A stretch of DNA of 64,000 bases from the NCBI GenBank assembly GCA_903884005.1, contig CAISDA010000020.1:124001-188000 (forward strand). The letters run 5' to 3'. The notes under the pieces were generated by a model that had not been told where the DNA came from, did not search any database, and was given only the letters and a program-made list of their open reading frames with translations. Position numbers and translations under genes: made by a program. The stretch is from an uncultured Ignavibacteriota bacterium. GTDB lineage: Bacteria; Bacteroidota; Ignavibacteria; UBA10030; UBA8401. Every line of letters begins with the position of its first letter. Within the stretch, counting starts at the first letter, position 1. Below are positions 49,203 to 58,920 of the stretch, in pieces.

Positions 49203-49992
49203 TCTCCACACTCATACGTACCTCTGTAAACACGCCGACGGCATCGCCGAAGACTATGTCCGCTCCGCGGTCGACCGCGGACTGACCATGATCGGCTGCA
49301 CCGACCACGCTCCGATGCCCGACAATTACGATGAAAAGCATCGGATGACGCTCGAACAATTTCACGCCGACTATAAACCGGCCGTTCTGGAATTGCGCGA
49401 ACGCTTTAAGAACGTCATCGACGTGAAATTCGGCGTCGAAAGCGATTTCTTCCCCGGCACCGAACAATGGGTGCGCGATTTTCACGATGCCAACGACTTC
49501 GATTTCGTCATCGGGTCCGTGCACTATCTCGGCGAATGGGGATTCGACAATCCCGTCTTCGTGCACCGGTACGACGAAGAGAATATCGACAGCGTCTATG
49601 AACGCTACTTCAATCACATCAGGCGCTCCGCCGAATCGGGACTGTTCGACATCCTCGGCCATTGCGATCTGGTGAAAAAATTCGGCCACCGTCCGACCAA
49701 AAATATGGACGAGATCGTGCGCGAGACCATGAAGGTCGTCAAAGCCTGCGACATCGTCGTTGAGATCAATACATCGGGGCTGCGCAAGCCCGTGCAGGAA
49801 ATGTATCCGAGCGAAGAGATATTGAAAATTATAGGAGAGCTCCATATTCCGCTGACGCTCGGGTCCGATGCGCACATGCCTGAGGATGTGGCCCGCGATT
49901 TTGACCGGGCAAGACCGCTCATCGAACGCTACGGCGGCGGCGTTGTGTCCGTCTTCACCAAACGCCAGCGGAGCGAAGTGAGGGTCTCGTAA
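49192..49992 (+). CDS. PHP-domain histidinol-phosphatase, HisJ family
   Basis: 'MKADLHTHTYLCKHADG', 'GCTDHAPMP', 'FVIGSVHYL', 'LTLGSDAHMPEDV'. Confidence 0.9.
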   Translation: MKADLHTHTYLCKHADGIAEDYVRSAVDRGLTMIGCTDHAPMPDNYDEKHRMTLEQFHADYKPAVLELRERFKNVIDVKFGVESDFFPGTEQWVRDFHDANDFDFVIGSVHYLGEWGFDNPVFVHRYDEENIDSVYERYFNHIRRSAESGLFDILGHCDLVKKFGHRPTKNMDEIVRETMKVVKACDIVVEINTSGLRKPVQEMYPSEEILKIIGELHIPLTLGSDAHMPEDVARDFDRARPLIERYGGGVVSVFTKRQRSEVRVS

Positions 49993-50438
49993 TGCGCCGT
50001 GTCGATGTCCGGGTGTACGTGATCGCAGCGCTTGCCGCACTCGCCGCGGGATTGGGTGTGTACCGGGTGCTTCATCCCGGTGATGCCGGCGCGCCGTCGG
50101 GGGGCGCGGTGCTTGTGCTGCCGGCCGATATTTCATCGGACCGCATTCGCTCGCTGATCGACACCACGGCACAAGCGCTGGGCGCACCGAAAAAATTCAT
50201 CGCACGCAGAAGTATCGTCGATTCAGCGCGCGTCGTGCTCGAATCGTCGATCGGCGTGCCTGCGGCATTCGACGAGTTGCATCTGATCACCGTGCTGACG
50301 GATTCAGTCCGTACGGGCGGCCTGACGATCACCGCCGCGAAAAATTTGAAGGAAAAAACAACGACGATCCGTTTTTGGAACCGTGACCACGCGTGCATTT
50401 ATCGATGCATCCTCTATAGAAAGGAATTACACCATTAG
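49992..50438 (+). CDS. Hypothetical protein with N-terminal TM/signal segment
   Basis: ORF adjoining its neighbours on the same strand; no recognised family. Confidence 0.55.
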   Translation: MRRVDVRVYVIAALAALAAGLGVYRVLHPGDAGAPSGGAVLVLPADISSDRIRSLIDTTAQALGAPKKFIARRSIVDSARVVLESSIGVPAAFDELHLITVLTDSVRTGGLTITAAKNLKEKTTTIRFWNRDHACIYRCILYRKELHH

Positions 50439-50460
50439 CACAAAAGAAGAAATTGCAGTG

Positions 50461-51903
50461 ATGGACAAGATCGTATCGCTGGCCAAGCGCCGGGGATTTG
50501 TCTTTCAATCGAGTGAAATTTACGGCGGCCTCAACGGCTGCTGGGATTATGGTCCATTGGGCGTCGAGATGCTCAACAACCTCAAGCAGGCATGGTGGCG
50601 TTCCATGACCTTCCGCGACGATGTCGAAGGATTGGATGCCTCCATCCTCATGCACCCGCGGGTCTGGGAAGCGTCGGGGCACGTGGCTAATTTCACCGAT
50701 CCGATGGTGGACTGCAAGCAGTGCAAGTCGCGCTACCGCGTCGACGTGCTGCTGGAGGAAACATCCGTGAAGAAAAAGAAAGAAATCCTCCGCGCGCTCG
50801 AACCGGAGGCGTTCGCCGGCCAGATGCAGGACCAGAAGGTCATCGACGAATTTGCGGCCCGCGCGGCCGTGGACGAGACGGCGGCCACCATCATCCAGAA
50901 CCTCATGACATGCCCCAACTGCGGCGCGAAGCAGTCGTTCACCGCAGCGCGGCAGTTCAATTTGATGTTCAAGACCTTCGTGGGCCCGGTGGAAGACACC
51001 AACAGCGTCGTCTTCCTGCGTCCCGAAACCGCGCAGGGCATCTTTGTCAACTTTCTGAACGTGCAGAACGCGTCGCGGCAAAAAATCCCGTTCGGCATCG
51101 CGCAGATCGGCAAGGCGTTCCGCAACGAGATCAACACGAAAAACTTTTTGTTCCGCACGCGCGAGTTCGAACAAATGGAAATGCAATACTTCGTGAAGCC
51201 GGGAGAGGAAGACAAGTATTTCGAATACTGGCGCGAGCAGCGCATGCAGTGGTTCATCTCGCTCGGCATGAAGCCCGACGCTCTGCAATGGCACAAGCAC
51301 GACAAACTTGCGCATTATGCGAAAGCGGCATTCGATATCGAATATAAATTCCCGTTCGGCTGGGGAGAGATCGAAGGCATACACAGCCGCACCAATTTCG
51401 ATCTGTCGCAGCACGAAGAATTTTCGGGCAAGAGCATGCGCTACTTCGACGATCAGACCAAGGAAAAATACATCCCGTTCGTGATCGAAACATCGGCGGG
51501 CGCCAGCAGGTCGTTCATGGCATTCCTGACGGCCGCGTATACCGAAGAAATGGCGCCGACCGGAACCGGCGGCGAAGAGCAGCGTGTTGTGCTGCGTCTC
51601 CATCCGAGCCTTGCGCCCATGAAGGCGGCCGTGCTGCCTTTGGTGAACCGCGACGGCATGGACGAAATCGGGCGCAAGCTCACCACCGACCTGCAGCGGT
51701 CGTTCCGCGTTTTTTACGACGACAGCGGCGCCGTCGGCCGCCGGTATCGCCGGCAGGACGAGATCGGCACGCCGTACTGTTTCACTGTCGACTCGCAAAC
51801 GCTCACGGATCAAACTGTCACCGTGCGCGACCGCGACACGATGCAGCAGGAGCGGATCGCTCTCGATGCCGTCAAGTCGTATTTAGCAGACCGTATTCTG
51901 TAA
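50461..51903 (+). CDS. glyS: Glycyl-tRNA synthetase (single-chain, alpha2-type)
   Basis: '[34 protein letters not shown]', '[14 protein letters not shown]', '[25 protein letters not shown]'. Confidence 0.96.
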   Translation: MDKIVSLAKRRGFVFQSSEIYGGLNGCWDYGPLGVEMLNNLKQAWWRSMTFRDDVEGLDASILMHPRVWEASGHVANFTDPMVDCKQCKSRYRVDVLLEETSVKKKKEILRALEPEAFAGQMQDQKVIDEFAARAAVDETAATIIQNLMTCPNCGAKQSFTAARQFNLMFKTFVGPVEDTNSVVFLRPETAQGIFVNFLNVQNASRQKIPFGIAQIGKAFRNEINTKNFLFRTREFEQMEMQYFVKPGEEDKYFEYWREQRMQWFISLGMKPDALQWHKHDKLAHYAKAAFDIEYKFPFGWGEIEGIHSRTNFDLSQHEEFSGKSMRYFDDQTKEKYIPFVIETSAGASRSFMAFLTAAYTEEMAPTGTGGEEQRVVLRLHPSLAPMKAAVLPLVNRDGMDEIGRKLTTDLQRSFRVFYDDSGAVGRRYRRQDEIGTPYCFTVDSQTLTDQTVTVRDRDTMQQERIALDAVKSYLADRIL

Positions 51904-51932
51904 TATCATCCGCCATCCGGAAGCACGGCCTC

Positions 51933-52925
51933 GTGTTGTTCTGCCGGATGGCGCATTATGCGCCTCCCATGACGATACAGCAGATATTCATCAATCCCGC
52001 GGACGTCCGGCTGCGCGCAGGCTGGCGTATGGCCGCCTTCCTCGGCACATTCATGCTCCTCGATGCCGCGGTCATGTCGGCAGTCATTCCGCTCTTCACG
52101 CTCACGGGGATCGACCGTTCGAATGTGGTCATGCTCGGCATCACGTATTTCGTACTGTTCTGTGTCACCTGGGCCGCCTGCACGTTCCTCGAGAAACGGC
52201 CCCTGCGCTCTGTGGGACTCGGTGTGCATGACGGCACGGGGAGGGAACTCGCGCAAGGCCTTGCCCTCGGCACGATCATGATGGCGGCAATTTTCGGCTT
52301 CAATATCGCGTTCGGCTTTGCATCCTACAGCCTTAAAACCCTTTCGCTGCACGAGGTCATGGCTATGACCTCGTACTGCGTCGCGGAGTTTATGCTGGTC
52401 GCCTTCGGCGAGGAACTCCTCTTCCGAGGGTATTTGTTTCAAACATTGATCGAAGGGACCTCGAAACTGATCGCGGTGCTGCTCTTTGCCGTGTTCTTTG
52501 CCCTCCTTCATCTGGGCAACCCGGATGTCACCGTGTTTTCGCTCGTCAACATCGCCATCGCGGGCGTCTGGCTCTCGGTCGCGTATTTTAAGACGCGCGG
52601 CCTGTGGCTGCCGATCGGCCTCCATTTTTCCTGGAATTTTTTCCAGAGCCATGTGTTCGCATTCCCCGTCAGCGGTTTGAAAATGCACGACAAGCAGCTC
52701 GGCGTCCTCTACGATAACGGCCCTTCGTGGCTCACCGGCGGCGCATTCGGTCCCGAAGGCGGCGCCCTTGCGACCGTTGTGCTCATTGCGGGAACTCTGC
52801 TGATCTGGTACGCGCCGCAGTTCACTGTCTCTGCCGCCGCGTGGGCACCCGGCCCCGTTCCCGAAGCGGGCCAGATTCTGTCGGCGGAGGCAGCGTATAC
52901 TCCATTTACCGATGAGACGATTTGA
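51933..52925 (+). CDS. CPBP-family (CAAX-like) intramembrane metalloprotease
   Basis: 'AFGEELLFRGYLFQTL', 'VFFALLHLGN', multi-TM. Confidence 0.9.
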   Translation: MLFCRMAHYAPPMTIQQIFINPADVRLRAGWRMAAFLGTFMLLDAAVMSAVIPLFTLTGIDRSNVVMLGITYFVLFCVTWAACTFLEKRPLRSVGLGVHDGTGRELAQGLALGTIMMAAIFGFNIAFGFASYSLKTLSLHEVMAMTSYCVAEFMLVAFGEELLFRGYLFQTLIEGTSKLIAVLLFAVFFALLHLGNPDVTVFSLVNIAIAGVWLSVAYFKTRGLWLPIGLHFSWNFFQSHVFAFPVSGLKMHDKQLGVLYDNGPSWLTGGAFGPEGGALATVVLIAGTLLIWYAPQFTVSAAAWAPGPVPEAGQILSAEAAYTPFTDETI

Positions 52926-53010
52926 AAATTAAAACGCAGCGCTTACCTAACATACGCGCAGTGCTATGTCCGATGTAATGCACGACGACACCGAAAAAAT
53001 TGAATCAATG

Positions 53011-54165
53011 ATGAAATATTTTGTCGTGCTCCTGCTCGTTCTTTTGGCCGGAGTATCGCAGGCACGCGCGCAGTGGATCTCGGATCCGGAGTACGAAGTG
53101 CACGCACAGCGCGGGATCGCATCGGTGTATAATCTGGAATTCGACAAGGCGGAAACCGAATTCCAATGGTTAACGGCGAAGTATCCCAGTCACCCCTCGG
53201 GGAAATTTTTTCTGGCAATGGTGGACTGGTCGCGCATTGTGTTGGACATCGATAACGAATCGTTCGACGAGCGTTTTATCGCCAAACTGGATGATGTCAT
53301 CGATATGTGCGATGAGATGCTCGACAAGAATGAAGACGATGTGGCCGCGCTGTTTTTTAAAGGCGGCGCCCTCGGCTTTCGCGGCCGCCTCTATGCGCAC
53401 CGCGGGAGCTGGATGAAGGCCGCCAACGACGGGCGCCGGGCTCTCCCCATCGTTCAGCGTGCGTATAAGATCGCGCCGGATAATTACGATATATTGCTCG
53501 GCATTGGAATTTATAATTATTACGCCGAAGTTATTCCCGAACAGTATCCCGTTGTGAAACCGCTCATGATTTTTTTCCCGAGCGGGAACCGCACAAAAGG
53601 CATTGCACAGCTGATCCAGGCGGGGCTCCATGCAAAGTACGCCGGCCCCGAAGCAAATTATTTTCTCCTTCAGCTGTACTATTCCTATGAGAAGGACTTC
53701 GCCAAGGGCATCGAGATCGGCCGTGCGCTGATGGACCGTTATCCGAAAAACGTGATGATGCACCGGTATCTCGGCCGCTGCAGTATCAGCCTCTCGCGAT
53801 GGTCCGACACACGGGATGTGTTTCGCGAGATCCTCGATCGCTGCGCCAAGGGTTGGATCGGATACGGCGAGAACTGCGAACGCGAAGCGTTTTACTATCT
53901 CGGTGTGAGCGAAATGAATCTCGCACTCCACACCGAAGCTCTGCAGCATTTGTTCCAGTGCGACCAACTCTGCCGCCGCCTCGACAGTAAAAAAGAATCC
54001 GGGTTCATGGCCCTTGCAAATTTAAAGATCGGCATGATCTACGATATGCAGATGAGACGGGACGATGCCGTCGGGCAATATCACAAGGTCCTGAAGATGA
54101 AGAAATACGAAAATTCATACGATCTGGCTGAACGCTACCTGGCTGCGCCGTGCGTCAAACCGTGA
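53011..54165 (+). CDS. Secreted TPR-containing protein
   Basis: Signal peptide 'MKYFVVLLLVLLAGVSQARA'; TPR-like helical repeats. Confidence 0.72.
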   Translation: MKYFVVLLLVLLAGVSQARAQWISDPEYEVHAQRGIASVYNLEFDKAETEFQWLTAKYPSHPSGKFFLAMVDWSRIVLDIDNESFDERFIAKLDDVIDMCDEMLDKNEDDVAALFFKGGALGFRGRLYAHRGSWMKAANDGRRALPIVQRAYKIAPDNYDILLGIGIYNYYAEVIPEQYPVVKPLMIFFPSGNRTKGIAQLIQAGLHAKYAGPEANYFLLQLYYSYEKDFAKGIEIGRALMDRYPKNVMMHRYLGRCSISLSRWSDTRDVFREILDRCAKGWIGYGENCEREAFYYLGVSEMNLALHTEALQHLFQCDQLCRRLDSKKESGFMALANLKIGMIYDMQMRRDDAVGQYHKVLKMKKYENSYDLAERYLAAPCVKP

Positions 54166-54207
54166 CGATGGTGCCGGCGCGGGGAATTTTCATAGAATAC
54201 ATACCGC

Positions 54208-54963
54208 ATGAAGCAGACTCTTATCATCATCGCCGCCGGACTCCTCGCCTCCGCGGCCGAAATCGTCGGCGGCAGCCTGGTCGTGCTCAAAAGCACCATG
54301 CCGAAAAAGATCCAGGAATATCTGCTCGCGCTCGGGGCGGGCTTCCTGATGTCGCTCGTGATCGTCGAGCTGATCCCCGAAAGCATTGCGGGCATCGGCA
54401 CATCGGCGCCCATTTGGATACTCCTCGGATTCAGCGTCATTCACCTCGTGGAACACACCATCGTTGGGCATTTGCATTTTGGCGAAGAGACGCATGACGA
54501 GGTCATGATCTCGAAGGTGGCGAGTTATTCGGCATTCGGCGGTTTGTTCATCCACGCGTTCTTCGACGGCCTGGCCATCTCGGCCGGTATGCTCTATAAT
54601 TTCCAACTGGGGGTGATGATCTTCTTCGCCATCCTGCTCCATAAGTTTCCCGAGGGACTGACGATCGCCTCGATCATGCTGGCGGCGCACCATCCCAAGA
54701 AGACGGCGCTCCTTGCATCGGCAGGCATCGGCCTGAGCACAATGCTGGGCATCCTGATGATCTTCTTTCTGAAGAATGTCGACGCGCAGGTCACCGGATT
54801 TGCCTTCGCGTTTTCGGCGGGTTCGGCGCTGTATGTGGGCGCCAGCGATTTGATCCCCGAGATCAATCACTCGCACAATCGCGTGATCCCGGTGTTCGTG
54901 TTCGTGGGCATGCTGCTGTTTTATATGAGCGCGATGCTCGTCAAGGCGCTGGTGGGTGCGTAA
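54208..54963 (+). CDS. ZIP-family metal transporter
   Basis: 'HLVEHTIVGHLHFGEETH', 'IHAFFDGLAISAGM', 'LLHKFPEGLTIASIM'. Confidence 0.9.
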   Translation: MKQTLIIIAAGLLASAAEIVGGSLVVLKSTMPKKIQEYLLALGAGFLMSLVIVELIPESIAGIGTSAPIWILLGFSVIHLVEHTIVGHLHFGEETHDEVMISKVASYSAFGGLFIHAFFDGLAISAGMLYNFQLGVMIFFAILLHKFPEGLTIASIMLAAHHPKKTALLASAGIGLSTMLGILMIFFLKNVDAQVTGFAFAFSAGSALYVGASDLIPEINHSHNRVIPVFVFVGMLLFYMSAMLVKALVGA

Positions 54964-54979
54964 GAGCACGGTGCTGCTG

Positions 54980-55924
54980 TCACAAATTGATTCCCACGGT
55001 GATTCTGCTGAGACTGCCGATGTCGCCGAGCGACGAATAGGCGTAGTCGAAGCGCAATTTTTCAAGAGCGATCCCGCCCCCGAACGACAAGCCCGCCATC
55101 CCCGCCGATGTTCCGATCTTCAACTCGCGGCGCCGCTCGTTGCTGTACCCGGCGCGGAATTGTACCGCCTTGCCCAGCTGCAGTTCGCCGCCGAACGAAA
55201 ATTGTTTGAAGTGATCCCCGAACGCCTCCTGCTTGTCCGTCAGTTTGTGGAACGTAAAACTCAACAGGAACGGAAGATGCTGCGGCTTGATCGTCGCGCC
55301 GATCGTGACGTCCAGCGGAAGGGGTTCCTTGGTGCCGTCATACGTGGAAAGCTGCGTGCCGACATTCGTGGCGCTGGCTCCCAGCGTCACCGGATTGTTG
55401 CCGGGAAGAACGTAAACGACGCCGATGTCGCCGGCCGCTCCCGTCGATGAATAGTCCGCGATGGATGAATGAATGAACTTTGCCGTCACGCCGCAATACA
55501 GATTGTCGTCCAACTCCCGCGCCATGCTGACGGAGAATGCCAGGTCGGATGCCCCGAATGTGCCCAGATACGTCCCATTGTTGTCGTATCGGTCCATCGT
55601 GCCGTACGTGTAATACTGAACGCCCGCATGCATCATGCCGACGCCTTCCACATTCTGATTGTACGAGGCGAATCCCGAATTGATGCCCTCGAGATGTCTC
55701 GCATACCCGAAGGATGCCTGACTCTCCTTGACTGTTGCAAGTGCCGCCGGATTATAAAATACGGCTGACGGATCGTTAAGGACAGAGACAAAACTTCCGC
55801 CCATCGCTGCGGCCCGCGCGCTGACATCGTTGCGTAAAAATTCGTACGTCGTGGTTTGGGCTTTCAGCAATCCCGCCATGCAGGCGAGCATGCAGCACAG
55901 CAGTATGTTCAGACGCATTCCCAT
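54980..55924 (-). CDS. PorQ/PorV-like outer membrane protein (type IX secretion-associated)
   Basis: 'YEFLRNDVSARAAAMGGSFVSVLNDPSAVFYNPAALATV', 'GGIALEKLRFDYAYSSLGDIGSLSRITVGINL'. Confidence 0.82.
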   Translation of the reverse strand: MGMRLNILLCCMLACMAGLLKAQTTTYEFLRNDVSARAAAMGGSFVSVLNDPSAVFYNPAALATVKESQASFGYARHLEGINSGFASYNQNVEGVGMMHAGVQYYTYGTMDRYDNNGTYLGTFGASDLAFSVSMARELDDNLYCGVTAKFIHSSIADYSSTGAAGDIGVVYVLPGNNPVTLGASATNVGTQLSTYDGTKEPLPLDVTIGATIKPQHLPFLLSFTFHKLTDKQEAFGDHFKQFSFGGELQLGKAVQFRAGYSNERRRELKIGTSAGMAGLSFGGGIALEKLRFDYAYSSLGDIGSLSRITVGINL

Positions 55925-56065
55925 GCAGTCGATCCTTTCAAAACGTGATAGTACATTCCTGTAAAAGTTACCATATTCGATGCCGAAAAACAAGAATGCT
56001 TTCATCTCAATCAAATTATTTCTATTTTCGTATCACGACAATTCAATTCAATAGATGGCGCAATC

Positions 56066-57754
56066 ATGAAGCGAACATTCACTGTCTCTGCCGTTGCCGC
56101 GCTGTGTGCTCTTCTCCTGTGGGGGTGCGCGGGCCAGCAGGCACCCGAAGGCGGCCCCGTAGACACGGAACCGCCCGAGATCATTTCCACATACCCCGCG
56201 CCGAATACCGTCGACTATCGGGACAAACGCATCGCCTTCGAGTTCAGCGAATATGTCGACCGCCGTTCCGTGGAAGATGCGGTCTTCATCTCTCCGTTCC
56301 TGAGCGATATCGAATTCCAATGGAGCGGCCGCGAAGTTGAAATTCTGTTTCACGATGCGCTGAAATCGGCGACGACGTATGTGATCACCATCGGCACCGA
56401 TGTCAAAGACATCCATAACAATCGGATGGCGCGCGCCTTTACGGCCGCATTCTCCACCGGCAGCGTCATCGACCGCGGCTCCATCGCAGGCAAAGTGTTC
56501 GATCAAAAACCCGACGGCGTCATGATCTTCGCATACCGCCTGAACGGGATCCGTCCTGATACGCTGAACCCGTCGACGCTGAAACCCGACTATATCAATC
56601 AGACCGGCCGCAGCGGCACATACGCTCTCACGCATCTCGCCTTCGGCACGTATCGGCTCTATGCCATCCGCGACGAATATCATGATCTTCTCTACAATCC
56701 TGAGGTCGACGCCGCCGGAACACTGACGCACGATGTCGAATTGACACCGCGCGACTCGCTGCAGACGGACTGCAATTTTACGATCGCGATTGAAGATACG
56801 TCCGCTCCGCGCCTCTTCACCGCCGATGCGCCCGATGCGCGGCATCTCGTGCTCAAGTTCAACGAGCCTCTCGATACGGCGTATATCGCACCCGGCATGT
56901 TTTCCATTGTCGATACGCTCTCCGGGCGCCCGCTGGCCGTAACGCGCGCCTTCATCACCGATCCGTCGCTGCCGACTTCCGTGACGCTCTTCACCGCGAC
57001 GCAGGAAAAGGACGCAGGCTATCGTGTGTCGGTGGACGGCGTGGTCGACCGCGCTGCACATGCTGTCTCCGCACTTGCGCGCGCATTGCCGTTCCGAGGC
57101 TCCGATACACCGGATACGACGGCGCCGCATCTGCTCATGACAACGCTGCGCGACACCACTGCGCGCATCTTCGTTGGCGCCGATTTCCGATTCGATTTTT
57201 CCGATGCGCTGTCTCCCTCCGTTGACCATGCATTCGCATTCATACGGGGCGATACGGCGGACGTTCCCTTCACGCTGCTGCATTCATCGAGTGCGGGCGT
57301 GACGCTGACACCCGTACGCGAGCTTCTTCCCAAAGCCCGCTATGCGGTCCGGCTGCGCATGGATTCGGTCAGGAGCATGTCCGGACGCGGACTGAGAGAC
57401 AGCCTGCGTGTCTTTCATTATACAACGATCGATCCGGATAATTTCAGCAGCATCGACGGCGCCGTGCTGAATCCGATGTTCGCCGATACATCGACGGTCA
57501 TCGCTGAAGCGTTGACTGTTGTGGAAAAACCGGGGAAGGTGCCGCGTTGCGTGGTCGGAAAGGATAAGTCGTTTTCGTTTCCGTTATTGCAAGAGGGATT
57601 GTACTCGATCCGCGTATTCAGCGATCATAACAGGAATGGACAACTCGATGCCGGGCACGTCTTCCCGTTCAGGGCGTCTGAACCGTTCGTTATCGGCCGC
57701 GATACGATAAAAGTGCGCGCCCGCTGGCCTGTTGAAGGCGTCGTCATTCGATGA
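56066..57754 (+). CDS. Lipoprotein with Big_5-type Ig-like domains
   Basis: 'LLLWGCAGQQAPEGGPVDTEPPEIISTYPAPNTVDYRDKRIAFEFSEYVDRRSVEDAVFISP'. Confidence 0.83.
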   Translation: MKRTFTVSAVAALCALLLWGCAGQQAPEGGPVDTEPPEIISTYPAPNTVDYRDKRIAFEFSEYVDRRSVEDAVFISPFLSDIEFQWSGREVEILFHDALKSATTYVITIGTDVKDIHNNRMARAFTAAFSTGSVIDRGSIAGKVFDQKPDGVMIFAYRLNGIRPDTLNPSTLKPDYINQTGRSGTYALTHLAFGTYRLYAIRDEYHDLLYNPEVDAAGTLTHDVELTPRDSLQTDCNFTIAIEDTSAPRLFTADAPDARHLVLKFNEPLDTAYIAPGMFSIVDTLSGRPLAVTRAFITDPSLPTSVTLFTATQEKDAGYRVSVDGVVDRAAHAVSALARALPFRGSDTPDTTAPHLLMTTLRDTTARIFVGADFRFDFSDALSPSVDHAFAFIRGDTADVPFTLLHSSSAGVTLTPVRELLPKARYAVRLRMDSVRSMSGRGLRDSLRVFHYTTIDPDNFSSIDGAVLNPMFADTSTVIAEALTVVEKPGKVPRCVVGKDKSFSFPLLQEGLYSIRVFSDHNRNGQLDAGHVFPFRASEPFVIGRDTIKVRARWPVEGVVIR

Positions 57755-57791
57755 GCCCATGCGGCACGGCCTGCGCCAAGCGCCGGGACGT

Positions 57792-58376
57792 TCACCGTGC
57801 AAGCGCACTGTCGATCATCTGGGGCAGGGGCATGCGAGGAGGCAGATGCAGAATCACCCTGTCCGGAACCAGCCATGCGCCCGGATATCCTTTCGATTGG
57901 ACCTGCTCCAGCGCTCTTTTTGCTTCAGACCGCGATTGAAAGTCACCGATCCTCACCCGATACGTCGGTGAATCGAACATCACATATACCCACCACGTAT
58001 CAAATGCCGCAAGCAGCGCATTGCGCACCGATGCCGATTCCTCGTAACTGTTCGTATTGATCGCCTGGACGCGGAACCCTTGAACCGTCTCGGGCGCCGC
58101 AGCGGTGACATGGTTCACATAGACAGGCGCATGCGCCGCCGATGCAGGGAGCTGGACAGGCGCATCGTATGTGGATGGACGGAAGGAGCGCTCGTAGAAG
58201 AGTATCTTCTCGGCGCGCCTCGAAAGTGAATCGCCTGGCGCGCCCGGCGCTGCGTGTGCGATGGCGGCATCCGGCTCCATTACCGCCGCTCCACAGAGTG
58301 CCGCGCCTGCGGCAAGAGCGAGGACCGCAGCGATATGCCGTACATGGCGTGTCATTCGGTTCTCCGTACGACCCAC
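57792..58376 (-). CDS. SPOR-domain protein (1)
   Basis: 'QGFRVQAINTNSYEESASVRNALLAAFDTWWVYVMFDSPTYRVRIGDFQSRSEAKRALEQVQSKGYPGAWLV'. Confidence 0.85.
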   Translation of the reverse strand: MGRTENRMTRHVRHIAAVLALAAGAALCGAAVMEPDAAIAHAAPGAPGDSLSRRAEKILFYERSFRPSTYDAPVQLPASAAHAPVYVNHVTAAAPETVQGFRVQAINTNSYEESASVRNALLAAFDTWWVYVMFDSPTYRVRIGDFQSRSEAKRALEQVQSKGYPGAWLVPDRVILHLPPRMPLPQMIDSALAR

Positions 58377-58879
58377 GCGTGCTCATACTCCTTCGGAAAT
58401 TGCTCCTTCATCTTCGCGGCAAATTTCAGCGCTTCGCGCTGTGTGGCAAATTTTCCTATGAATACCCTGTAGAGTTTCAAGGCATCGTCGAAGACGAGCG
58501 ACGCCGGTGCGTTGTATCGTTTCCCGAGCACGGCTTTCGCCCGCAGCGCGTTGGTCTCTGCTTTGAATGCTCCGATCTGCACACCGAATGATGTCGCCGC
58601 CGGTGCGCGCCGCTGCACGATGACCGGAGTATGTTCGGGACGGCGGTTCTTCTGAGCCGATTCTACTTCGATGGTGTCTTCTTTTGTTGTGAATCCCTGC
58701 CTGTTCGTCTGCCCGGACACGGCCGGCATCACGGCAGGGGGAACGACGGTTGTCGTATCCTGCCTGACGGCGGACTGTTTCTGGTCTTCGTCACCGAGTT
58801 CACTCGATGCAGTGCATCCGCCGAGCAGCGCGCTCACGATGAGCGCACACACGTACAGCATAACCGGTTGTGACTTCAT
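58352..58879 (-). CDS. SPOR-domain lipoprotein (2)
   Basis: Lipobox 'VSALLGGCTAS'; 'FGVQIGAFKAETNALRAKAVLGKRY...LYRVFIGKFATQREALKFAAKMKEQFP'. Confidence 0.88.
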   Translation of the reverse strand: MKSQPVMLYVCALIVSALLGGCTASSELGDEDQKQSAVRQDTTTVVPPAVMPAVSGQTNRQGFTTKEDTIEVESAQKNRRPEHTPVIVQRRAPAATSFGVQIGAFKAETNALRAKAVLGKRYNAPASLVFDDALKLYRVFIGKFATQREALKFAAKMKEQFPKEYEHAWVVRRTE

Positions 58880-58920
58880 AAGTGTTGTCCGTATGATTCC
58901 CGCATAAATCCATGATGATG

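Noticed and set aside
56048-57283. 411-aa antisense ORF
   Set aside because: Opposite the Ig-like lipoprotein; Arg/Cys-rich composition, no domain.
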